7,806 nucleotides of DNA, from assembly GCA_031285575.1 (NCBI GenBank), contig JAITVX010000127.1:1-7806 (forward strand), given 5' to 3'. A program made the translations under genes and the position numbers. Shown here piece after piece: positions 1 through 6,578 of this stretch. This stretch comes from Bacteroidales bacterium. Lineage in GTDB: Bacteria; Bacteroidota; Bacteroidia; Bacteroidales; VadinHA17. The first letter of the stretch is position 1, and every line of letters starts with the position of its first letter. The notes beneath the pieces were generated by a model, which saw nothing but the letters and a program-made list of their open reading frames with translations, was not told the origin of the DNA and searched no databases.

Positions 1-117
1 ATTCAATTTCCCAAGTAGGAAATTCAATTTCCCCGGTAGGAAATTCAATTTCCCAAGTAGGAAATTCAATTTCCCAGGTAGGAAATTCAATTTCCCAGGT
101 AGGAAATTCAATTTCCC
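1..117. repeat. 21-bp tandem repeat carrying a 15-bp interrupted palindrome
   Basis: About 5.6 copies of a 21-bp unit run from the left edge to 117, so the array may be longer outside the window. Each junction contains the perfect palindrome GGAAATTCAATTTCC (7-bp arms, one central C) at 18-32, 39-53, 60-74, 81-95 and 102-116, with a cut copy at 1-11. All five complete palindromes are identical. Only the 6-bp spacers vary: CAAGTA, CCGGTA, CAAGTA, CAGGTA, CAGGTA, then a decayed CTGATA. The 21-bp period equals about two turns of B-DNA, so every palindrome faces the same side of the helix. The array lies upstream of aqpZ, with its end 89 bp before the putative promoter core. Its function is unknown. 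A protein-binding array, a hairpin-forming RNA element or a plain satellite are all possible. Confidence 0.97.
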
Positions 118-205
118 TGATATGGGTTGCGTAACATCAATTAATAATACTGCCCCCCGAATGAAATTTCTTTGCAGAAATCTGAAACTTCACAGAATAT
201 TTCTA

Positions 206-213
206 TAATTTTG
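206..213 (+). promoter_or_regulatory. Putative Bacteroidota-type promoter core (TAnnTTTG) for aqpZ
   Basis: TAATTTTG matches the Bacteroidota -7 consensus TAnnTTTG exactly. It lies 53 bp upstream of the preferred aqpZ start, which implies a leader of roughly 45-50 nt. I see no well-spaced TTTG for the -33 element; the nearest, at 171-174, is too far away. The rest of 118-266 is A/T-rich with no recognisable gene, apart from a small 6-bp hairpin at 166-181 (ATTTCT, loop TTGC, AGAAAT). Confidence 0.5.
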
Positions 214-266
214 TCCCTGTAATCCATGAGCAAAAACCATTTATGTATTTTATAAACTATAGTATC

Positions 267-944
267 ATGAAAAAGTATTTTGCAGAATTTATCGGAACCT
301 TCTGGCTGGTACTCGGCGGCTGCGGAAGCGCTGTGCTGGCATGTAACTTTCCCGGTGCGGGTATCGGATTTGTCGGCGTTTCGCTGGCTTTTGGCTTAAC
401 CGTTGTAACAATGGCCTACGCCATTGGAAGCATATCGGGCGCACATCTCAATCCCGCTGTTTCCTTAGGCCTGTGGGCGGGCGGGCGGTTCGGCGGCAAA
501 GAACTGCTGCCATACATTGTTGCCCAGATACTGGGGGGAATAGTGGCCGCCGCAATACTGTATGTAATTGTTACGGGCAATGGCAGCGAAACAGGCGGAT
601 TTGCCGCCAACGGCTATGGCGAACACTCACCCGGCGGATACGGGCTTTGTGCGGCCCTGGTGTGCGAGGTGGTTATGACCTTTATGTTCCTGCTCGTAAT
701 CCTCGGAGCTACATCCAAAAATGCTCCGGCAGGCTTTGCAGGTTTGGCCATCGGATTGGCACTGACGCTCATTCACCTTATTTCCATTCCGGTAACCAAC
801 ACATCGGTCAATCCTGCCCGAAGCATAAGCCAGGCTCTTTTCGCTGGCGGCTGGGCGGTGCAACAGCTATGGCTGTTCATACTCGCTCCCGTTGCCGGAG
901 CGCTGCTGGCTGGAGCCGTATGGAAATGGCTTGAAAAAGAGTAA
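267..944 (+). CDS. aqpZ: Aquaporin Z, water-selective channel
   Basis: Inner-membrane channel for passive water flow, MIP/aquaporin family, 225 residues (E. coli AqpZ is of similar size). Both half-helix motifs are present: NPA at residues 62-64 (SGAHLNPAV) and NPAR at 182-185 (NTSVNPARS). The residues matching the E. coli AqpZ aromatic/arginine filter are F42, H170, T179 and R185, the water-selective set rather than the wider glycerol-facilitator set. The N-terminal FIGTFWLVLGGCGSAVLA stretch is also AqpZ-like. I start at the ATG at 267 (MKKYFAEF), because family members begin about there. An in-frame ATG at 243 would add eight residues (MYFINYSI) without homology. Neither start has a Shine-Dalgarno sequence, which is normal in Bacteroidota. 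The gene stands alone on this strand and converges on mnmH with a 9-bp gap. Confidence 0.95.
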   Translation: MKKYFAEFIGTFWLVLGGCGSAVLACNFPGAGIGFVGVSLAFGLTVVTMAYAIGSISGAHLNPAVSLGLWAGGRFGGKELLPYIVAQILGGIVAAAILYVIVTGNGSETGGFAANGYGEHSPGGYGLCAALVCEVVMTFMFLLVILGATSKNAPAGFAGLAIGLALTLIHLISIPVTNTSVNPARSISQALFAGGWAVQQLWLFILAPVAGALLAGAVWKWLEKE

Positions 945-953
945 CGAAACAGG

Positions 954-2000
954 TCAATAACAATTTACCCATTTTATCCTGCCGGCAGCTTCAAGTATCC
1001 TGCCGGCATTTTCATTTACGTTGTCGGTATCGGTATGTACGTAAATTATGTTTTGCGGCGGTTTGCGGCTTAATCCGTAGAGGTATGCCCTGTCGTAGTA
1101 GGTGAGAGTTATTTCTATTGCGCGGGCAAAGTTGCCGGCGGCAATGGCTTTAAGGGCTTCGTTTACGTTGCTGCCGCCAAGCCGCCTGGCAATGCGCTGC
1201 ACGGCGGCGGCAAGTTCGTTTTCGGGGAAGGCGGAATATTCTTGCTGCAGCCTTGGCAGCCTTAACGCCATGTCCATCATCAGCACTATTACTGGCGAGT
1301 TCTGCATGGCGCCATACAGTTTTTCGGGCATAAATACCGAGCCTATGTTGCGGCTTTCGTCTTCAAGCCACAGCGGAGCAGAGGGAAGTGTTTCCGCCCA
1401 TTCGCGGTAGAGGATGTTGGCAAAATGTTCGGTAGTTGGCTGCGGCGCCTGTCCGAGGGCGCCGAATGCCGAGCCTTTGTGGCTGGCCAGCCCTTCGAGG
1501 TCGATAGACTGCTGTTGCTGCGTTTTAAGGTAGTTGAGGATATGCGTTTTGCCGCTGCCGGTAAGGCCGCCGAGTATAATGAGTTTGCGCTGTTCGGCAA
1601 GTTTTGCAAGTATGTGGCGGCGGTATGCCTTGTAGCCGCCTTCGAGTACGCAGGTGCGTATTCCGGCCAGTGAAAACAGCCACGCCATCGACTCCGACCG
1701 CATTCCCCCGCGCCAGCAGTAAACAAGCAGGCGTCCGTCTGCCGACAGTCTGTGTGCCGCATCGAGCTTGCCGGCCAGATGAGGGCCTGCCAGCGAAAGC
1801 CCTTCGTTTATTGCCGGCATCCGTCCTTCATGTTTGTATTTTATCCCTACGGCTTTGCGTTCGGTGTCGGTAAACAGCGGTATGTTGACGGCTCCGGGTA
1901 TGTGGCCACTGTCGTACTCATGCGGTGAACGCACGTCGCATACAGGTATCGTTTTCGACAGTTCGAGGAATGTTGCGGCATCTGTTTTCTTCCGGTTCAT
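954..2000 (-). CDS. mnmH: tRNA 2-selenouridine synthase (MnmH/SelU/YbbB)
   Basis: Converts 2-thiouridine at the wobble position of certain tRNAs to 2-selenouridine using selenophosphate; in this family the reaction passes through a geranylated intermediate. The 348-residue protein has the family's two-part layout. An N-terminal rhodanese domain (about 10-130) carries the catalytic-cysteine motif VYCWRGGMRS, with C95 as the active residue. A C-terminal P-loop domain opens with GGLTGSGKT (144-152). E. coli MnmH is slightly longer (364). I prefer the ATG at 2000 (MNRKKTDAATF), 7 nt after the preceding kinase stop. An in-frame ATG at 2051 would overlap the kinase by 44 bp and add 17 unconvincing residues. 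The gene is probably the last of an ftsZ-kinase-mnmH transcript. No selD (selenophosphate synthetase) lies in the window, so the selenium donor must be made from elsewhere. Confidence 0.93.
   Translation of the reverse strand: MNRKKTDAATFLELSKTIPVCDVRSPHEYDSGHIPGAVNIPLFTDTERKAVGIKYKHEGRMPAINEGLSLAGPHLAGKLDAAHRLSADGRLLVYCWRGGMRSESMAWLFSLAGIRTCVLEGGYKAYRRHILAKLAEQRKLIILGGLTGSGKTHILNYLKTQQQQSIDLEGLASHKGSAFGALGQAPQPTTEHFANILYREWAETLPSAPLWLEDESRNIGSVFMPEKLYGAMQNSPVIVLMMDMALRLPRLQQEYSAFPENELAAAVQRIARRLGGSNVNEALKAIAAGNFARAIEITLTYYDRAYLYGLSRKPPQNIIYVHTDTDNVNENAGRILEAAGRIKWVNCY
980..1012 (+). terminator. Candidate intrinsic terminator for aqpZ inside the 3' end of mnmH
   Basis: TGCCGGCAG (980-988) pairs perfectly with CTGCCGGCA (1000-1008) around an 11-nt loop, and TTTT follows at 1009-1012 on the + strand. 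It begins 35 nt after the aqpZ stop. Because aqpZ and mnmH converge with 9 bp between stops, any terminator for aqpZ must lie within mnmH codons. The T-run is short and the same bases encode the repeated AGRI of MnmH, so the fold may be a by-product of coding. Confidence 0.35.
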
Positions 2001-2007
2001 GGGCGGG

Positions 2008-4800
2008 TTATGCCTTGAAGTATTTTGCAAACACCTTTTTAATGTCGTCAATGCGCACGGGTTTGGGCAGGAACTCGTTTATTCCGGCGTGTTGCAGGCG
2101 TTCAGTCATGTCGGGTCGGGCGGTGGCCGAGGTGGCAACTATAACCGTGCCGCCGTTGAGCTCGGTGATGCGCTGCGCCGCCTCAAAGCCATCCATTCCG
2201 GGCATCAGTATGTCGATTATTACGAGGTCGTATTTCTGCTGCCCGGCTTTACGGCAGGCTTCATAGCCGTCGTCGGCAGTGTCGAAACTGTAGCCGAGGA
2301 ACTTCAGCATTGCACCCGTAACACGCTGCGCCATCGGGTTGTCTTCAACAACAAGCACTCTAAGGGAACTTTTATTGATACCATGCGGCATCACGGCTTC
2401 TATTTCGGGAAACAATGCGCGGATGTGTTGGGTAAGTTCGGTTATCTCGAACGGCCTCACAAGGTAGCGGTCAACACCCATTGTGGCGCACCGGAGGTAG
2501 TTGCCTCTTTTGTCTTTTGCGGCAATGATGAACAGTATGAAGTTGAGCGACAGTTTTTCATCCCATATTGCGGCGGCTACGTCAAATCCGTTGATGTCGG
2601 TGTCATCGTATATTACCACCAGGTTGTACTTGCTGTCGGTATGGGCGATGTTGTTTTTTATCTGGCTTATGGTCGATTTATGAAAGGTTGTAATTTTCAG
2701 GTCGATGCCTATGCGGTGAAGGTAGCCCAGTGTTTCGTCGTCGCGGTTGCGGGCGCCGGTTATGGCAAGGGCTTTGATGTGGCTGAAGGCGGTAATATTG
2801 CTGAACGGTACGTTTTTTGCCTGTTGCCCTGCGGTAAATCCGGGTATGCTGAACGTTACCTTCAGCCCTTTGCTGCCGTCGAGGCCCGACGGGCTTTCGG
2901 CATATATTTTACCCATCATCATTTCAATGAGCCTCTTTGCTATTATTGAGCCGAATACTGTATTGTTGCCTGTGTCGGTGTTGTTTACGTTGACGATGAT
3001 GTGTTCGCCGAACACTTTGTTTATGGCTGCCGTGTCGAACGGTACGCCGGTATCGGCAAGCGTAAAGAGTAGTGTAACTACACCGCGTTCGATACTTGCG
3101 GGTTTGCAGGTGAGGCTTATGCGCCCGTCGTTGGTGTTGGCTATGGAGTGGTTTATGAGGTTTATAAGTATTTGCCTCAGGCGAAACCGGTCGCCTATGA
3201 TGGTTTTGGGTATGTCGCCATCGATGCTGAAGTTGAATTTGACGCTGGCAGGCATCATCTTCCCTGCTGTTGCAGCGCACCATTCGAGTTCTTCATGCAG
3301 GTTGAACGGCACTTCTTCGAGAATAATGTTGTTCTGTTCAATTTTTGAGAAGTCGAATATGTCGTTTACTATCTTCAGCAGTATTTCAGCCGATTTATAC
3401 ATTAGGGTTATTACTTCGCCCAGTTCGCCCGAGAAGTGCCTGCCGGCAAGTATGTCGGCCATCCCTATTATTCCGTTGAGCGGTGTTTTTATTTCGTAGC
3501 TCATGCGCTGCAGGAACTCCGACTGTGCAATGTCGGCCATGTTTTGCCCTCCTGCCGATATGTCGAGCAGCATTTCGAGTGTGGCTTCCTGTCCGTTTAT
3601 GGTTATGGGCAGGCTGCGGCGGCAGAGAAGTGTTTCGCCTATTTCCTTTTTTACTACCACAAGCTGTTCGGGGGCTAACGTAACGCTGGGGTTCTTTGAC
3701 AGGTAGCGGTTTGCTTCGGTCATTGAGGGTTCGAGGAATACCTTGCCGGTCATTTCGTTTTCGCCGTCGTATGCGTACTGCCTGGCGGCAATGCGGTTGG
3801 CCTTTATTATTTCGCGGTTTTTATTGTGAATAATAATGCCGACGGGTAGCTCGTCGATAAGGCTGAAGAGCAGTTTTTCAGAGGCTGCAAGCTGTTCCAT
3901 GGTTTTGCGCTGCCGCCTTATGTAGGCAATGAGTATGCTGATGATGAGCTGCACGAGCACAACCGATATGGTTACAACAAACAGCGAGTTGCGGGCAATG
4001 TTTTTCTGGAAGAAGTCGGTGTAGGTTGAAAACACTATGCCTATGTTGCGCTGCAGCAGCTGCGTTGAGTAGTAGGCCGATATTATCTGGCGGCTCTGCC
4101 CGTCTATCTGTGCGCTGTGAATGTCGAATGACACACTGCCGTTGTGAATACCCTGTATTATGTTGCCGAGCTGCCGGTATTCAATGCCGGCACCAAAGTT
4201 GTTGAATATTACTGTGCCGCTGTCGTCAACAACCCACTGCCACTGGTAGTCTTTAAGGTTGAAGTCGTCGAAAAGCGAGGTGAAGTATTTTACATAGTCA
4301 ACCGACACTACGGCGTTACCTGTTATTTCGCCGTTCACAATAAGCGGCATGTAGTATTCGTACTTGCGTGGTGTGTTGACAAGCCGTTCCCGTTCAAACA
4401 CTTCGTTCTGTATGTGGAGTTCAAACGACTGTTCGAGCCACTCGCCTGTTTCGGGGTCTTTCTTGAGGGTGTATTCGTTGCGGTTTGTGTCGTACAGTTT
4501 CACTTCGGTAACGAAGTTGTCATACTTTGCAGAAAACAGTTTCAGTTTTTCGGTAACGGCAAACCTGCTGGCCGGGCTTGTGAAGAATTGCGGAATGTCG
4601 GTGTCGAAGTTAAGGCGGTTAATGTCGCTGATAAATGTGGCGTTGGCTTTTTCAACATCTCCACCCACAAGCAGCGTCTGTTTTTCGAGAAGACCTGTTA
4701 TGTAGTTCATCTCCTGCCTGTATAGGTTGCGGTAGTAGAAAAAATTTACCGCAATTCCTATGGCTACCACTGAATATACCGGAATAAGTATGCGTTTCAT
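2008..4800 (-). CDS. Membrane hybrid sensor histidine-kinase homologue, probable pseudokinase with active C-terminal receiver
   Basis: A 930-residue protein in this order: TM helix (about 4-22), extracytoplasmic Cache-like sensor (about 25-270, assigned from layout only), TM helix (271-293), PAS-like region (about 305-415), HisKA-like helices (425-490), HATPase_c-like domain (about 535-655), degenerate receiver (about 675-796), receiver (813-930). The H-box reads FLQRMSYEIKTPLNGIIG, so Y435 replaces the phosphoacceptor His (codon TAC, + strand 3496-3498). The N-box is NLINHSIANT, with H551 where the Mg-binding Asn belongs. The G1 box is DTGVP (583-587, second Gly lost) and the G2 region keeps one glycine (G617). 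The first receiver lacks the acidic pocket and has R782 for the conserved Lys. The last receiver has E819/D820, D863, T890/S891 and K913, so it looks competent. The reading frame is intact, arguing against recent decay. The start is 21 nt after ftsZ and no alternative fits better. It is likely co-transcribed with ftsZ and mnmH; its ligand and partner are unknown. Confidence 0.88.
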   Translation of the reverse strand: MKRILIPVYSVVAIGIAVNFFYYRNLYRQEMNYITGLLEKQTLLVGGDVEKANATFISDINRLNFDTDIPQFFTSPASRFAVTEKLKLFSAKYDNFVTEVKLYDTNRNEYTLKKDPETGEWLEQSFELHIQNEVFERERLVNTPRKYEYYMPLIVNGEITGNAVVSVDYVKYFTSLFDDFNLKDYQWQWVVDDSGTVIFNNFGAGIEYRQLGNIIQGIHNGSVSFDIHSAQIDGQSRQIISAYYSTQLLQRNIGIVFSTYTDFFQKNIARNSLFVVTISVVLVQLIISILIAYIRRQRKTMEQLAASEKLLFSLIDELPVGIIIHNKNREIIKANRIAARQYAYDGENEMTGKVFLEPSMTEANRYLSKNPSVTLAPEQLVVVKKEIGETLLCRRSLPITINGQEATLEMLLDISAGGQNMADIAQSEFLQRMSYEIKTPLNGIIGMADILAGRHFSGELGEVITLMYKSAEILLKIVNDIFDFSKIEQNNIILEEVPFNLHEELEWCAATAGKMMPASVKFNFSIDGDIPKTIIGDRFRLRQILINLINHSIANTNDGRISLTCKPASIERGVVTLLFTLADTGVPFDTAAINKVFGEHIIVNVNNTDTGNNTVFGSIIAKRLIEMMMGKIYAESPSGLDGSKGLKVTFSIPGFTAGQQAKNVPFSNITAFSHIKALAITGARNRDDETLGYLHRIGIDLKITTFHKSTISQIKNNIAHTDSKYNLVVIYDDTDINGFDVAAAIWDEKLSLNFILFIIAAKDKRGNYLRCATMGVDRYLVRPFEITELTQHIRALFPEIEAVMPHGINKSSLRVLVVEDNPMAQRVTGAMLKFLGYSFDTADDGYEACRKAGQQKYDLVIIDILMPGMDGFEAAQRITELNGGTVIVATSATARPDMTERLQHAGINEFLPKPVRIDDIKKVFAKYFKA

Positions 4801-4821
4801 TTGAGGGGAATCAGTTGCTGT

Positions 4822-6312
4822 TCAGTCAACATTGTCGTTCAGGTATGCATTATTTTCGCGGAAAACGGGTTCGTTGTTTTCGTCGTAGCTGAGGGTGAAT
4901 TTCGACACATTGCTTTCGGAGGCTTTATTGCCGGAGCTTACGGGCATGTTTCTTCTGATATATGCGGGCACGTCTTCAAAGGTGTCGATGTTTTCTTTCA
5001 TTGCCTTGTTCGAGAAGCCTTCGCGTTGCAGCAGTTTCTGTATGTGCTGCGCTTTTTTAAGTATGGTTTCGGCTTTTTCGGTTACTTCGTCGTCGTCAGT
5101 GTTTTTTTGACGGCGGATGTCGTAGTGTTCGGTGCGTCCGGAGTCAAAGTCTATAACCTGCTGTGTCTGATATTCAAAATCGTTTACAGCCTGCCGTTTC
5201 CCTCTGTCCTGAACCACAAACAGATCGTCTGCTTCGGCTGACGATGCTGTTTCGCGGGGGACTGTGGTTGCGCTGTTCGACAGCAGTTCTACCGTTTGCC
5301 GCTGTTCTTTTCTTTTATAGGGCTGGAATATGCTGTTTGCTTCAAACCCGGTGGCTATTACGGTAACGCTTATTTCTTCGCCAAGTGCTTCGTCTTTCGA
5401 CAGTCCGCGTATAATGAGTGCGTCTTCCGAGGCTGCATCGTACATGTAGTCGGTTATTTCGCCAAGTTCGTCCATTGTTATTTCGTAGTCGCCGGTTCCG
5501 GATGATATGTTAAGGAGTATGCTGCTGGCGCCTGTTATGTCGTTTGAGTTGAGCAGTGGCGATGCAAGGGCGTTTTCGATGGCTTTGATGGCGCGGTTTT
5601 CGCCCGACGCTTTTCCCATTCCCATTATTGCAACGCCCGAGTTTTTCATAACGGTTTCCACGTCGGCAAAGTCAACGTTTATGTAGCCGGTAACGGTTAT
5701 TATTTCGGCAATGCCCTTAACGGCGGTTGTGAGGATATCGTCGGCTTTTGCAAAGGCAACGGATACGGGCTGGTTGCCGTATATTTCGCGCAGTTTTTCG
5801 TTGTTGATAACGAGCAGCGAATCGACGTTGTTGCTGAGTTCGCTTACTCCGTCGATGGCTTGCATTATTCTTACCTTGCCTTCCGATTTAAATGGTATTG
5901 TAACAACGGCTATTGTAAGCAGCCCGGCGTCTTTGCAGGCTTTTGCTATTACAGGTGCTGCTCCGGTGCCTGTGCCGCCCCCCATGCCGGTGGTTATGAA
6001 AACCATTTTGGTGTTTCCCGACAGTGTTTTCATAACGTCGCTGATGTTTTCGATGGCTGCCTGCCTGCCTATTTCGGGTTTGCTTCCGGCTCCACGTCCT
6101 TCGGTAAGGGCTTCTCCTATCTGCACTTTCACGGGCACCTGGCTTTTGGCAAGGGCTTGCTGGTCGGTATTGCAAACTACAAAGTTAACGTCTCTGATGC
6201 CTTTTTCAAACATGTGATTTACGGCGTTATTACCGCCTCCGCCTATCCCTACGGCTTTTATGATGGACGAGTGTTCTACCGGCAAATCGAAATTCATTAA
6301 ATCTTCAGACAT
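4822..6312 (-). CDS. ftsZ: Cell division protein FtsZ
   Basis: Tubulin-like GTPase that polymerises at mid-cell as the scaffold of the division ring. The 496-residue protein has the tubulin signature GGGTGTGA at 111-118, an N-terminal GIGGGGNNAVNHM phosphate-binding loop (22-34), and the T7 catalytic loop NVDFADV (212-218), whose D214 and D217 complete GTP hydrolysis in the neighbouring subunit. After the globular core (to about 330) comes a long charged linker. It contains DVPAYIRRN (447-455), which I recall as conserved in Bacteroidota FtsZ. The tail FRENNAYLNDNVD (484-496) is the C-terminal peptide that binds FtsA-type partners. The start at 6312 gives MSEDLMNFDLP; M6 is an alternative. 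Here ftsZ is first in its cluster, divergent from mutS, with no ftsA or ftsQ upstream, unlike the usual dcw arrangement. Whether this is the only ftsZ cannot be told from the window. Confidence 0.97.
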   Translation of the reverse strand: MSEDLMNFDLPVEHSSIIKAVGIGGGGNNAVNHMFEKGIRDVNFVVCNTDQQALAKSQVPVKVQIGEALTEGRGAGSKPEIGRQAAIENISDVMKTLSGNTKMVFITTGMGGGTGTGAAPVIAKACKDAGLLTIAVVTIPFKSEGKVRIMQAIDGVSELSNNVDSLLVINNEKLREIYGNQPVSVAFAKADDILTTAVKGIAEIITVTGYINVDFADVETVMKNSGVAIMGMGKASGENRAIKAIENALASPLLNSNDITGASSILLNISSGTGDYEITMDELGEITDYMYDAASEDALIIRGLSKDEALGEEISVTVIATGFEANSIFQPYKRKEQRQTVELLSNSATTVPRETASSAEADDLFVVQDRGKRQAVNDFEYQTQQVIDFDSGRTEHYDIRRQKNTDDDEVTEKAETILKKAQHIQKLLQREGFSNKAMKENIDTFEDVPAYIRRNMPVSSGNKASESNVSKFTLSYDENNEPVFRENNAYLNDNVD

Positions 6313-6352
6313 ATCATTTTAATATTTAATATTTATGCGAATCAGCTGTTGA

Positions 6353-6379
6353 ATTTGCAACATCGACAATGTTGCAAAT
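6353..6379. repeat. 11-bp perfect inverted repeat at the ftsZ promoter
   Basis: ATTTGCAACAT (6353-6363) and ATGTTGCAAAT (6369-6379) are perfect reverse complements around the 5-nt centre CGACA. The right arm overlaps the putative ftsZ promoter core, and the predicted transcription start falls near the centre. That geometry suits an operator for a dimeric regulator. If transcription starts further upstream, it could instead be a hairpin in the ftsZ leader. Confidence 0.9.
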
Positions 6380-6382
6380 GTA
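6375..6382 (-). promoter_or_regulatory. Putative TAnnTTTG promoter core for ftsZ cluster
   Basis: On the minus strand this reads TACATTTG, an exact match to the Bacteroidota -7 consensus. It is the only TAnnTTTG match I found on this strand in the intergenic region. It would give a leader of about 55-60 nt before the ftsZ ATG. No TTTG -33 box is visible at normal spacing. Its first-read partner genes would be ftsZ, the hybrid kinase and mnmH. Confidence 0.45.
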
Positions 6383-6493
6383 TAAAACGTACGGAGTTTT
6401 TTCCATTGCTTTCCTGAAATTTATTTTGAAAACGCCGGACTTTCTCCGTCATGCAAACGCAGTGGATATAATTCCGGTTGATTATTCTTTACT

Positions 6494-6512
6494 GCATACT
6501 TAAAAAGTATGC
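6494..6512. repeat. 8-bp inverted repeat with 3-nt loop
   Basis: GCATACTT (6494-6501), loop AAA, AAGTATGC (6505-6512). Eight bases later on the + strand is a T-run (6521-6526), but no + strand gene ends nearby, so a terminator role is doubtful. It may be an operator or a structured leader element. Confidence 0.8.
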
Positions 6513-6578
6513 TGCCCGAATTTTTTATAACGTTATGATTGCTTAAAACATAAATTATTGGCAGTCATCCGGCCAGTT

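Noticed and set aside
1..117. CRISPR array
   Set aside because: The repeats are 21 bp back to back with 6-bp near-identical spacers; there are no unique spacers of about 30 bp.
243..266. Upstream ATG start for aqpZ
   Set aside because: The eight extra residues (MYFINYSI) do not match AqpZ N-termini, whereas MKKYFAEFIGTFW at 267 does.
884..902. CGCTCC/GGAGCG inverted repeat near the aqpZ end as a terminator for mnmH
   Set aside because: Only six base pairs with a 7-nt loop, inside coding sequence, and no T-run follows on the minus strand.
1834..2949. Long + strand open frame of 371 codons across the mnmH/kinase region
   Set aside because: It lies antisense to the well-supported kinase and mnmH genes, has no recognisable domain, and is explained by the third-position base bias of the coding strand.
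4144..4725. + strand open frame of 193 codons inside the kinase sensor region
   Set aside because: Antisense shadow of the kinase; low-complexity hydrophobic translation with no family features.
5711..6300. Several + strand open frames opposite ftsZ
   Set aside because: FtsZ is unmistakable on the minus strand across this whole stretch; these frames have no homology that I recognise.
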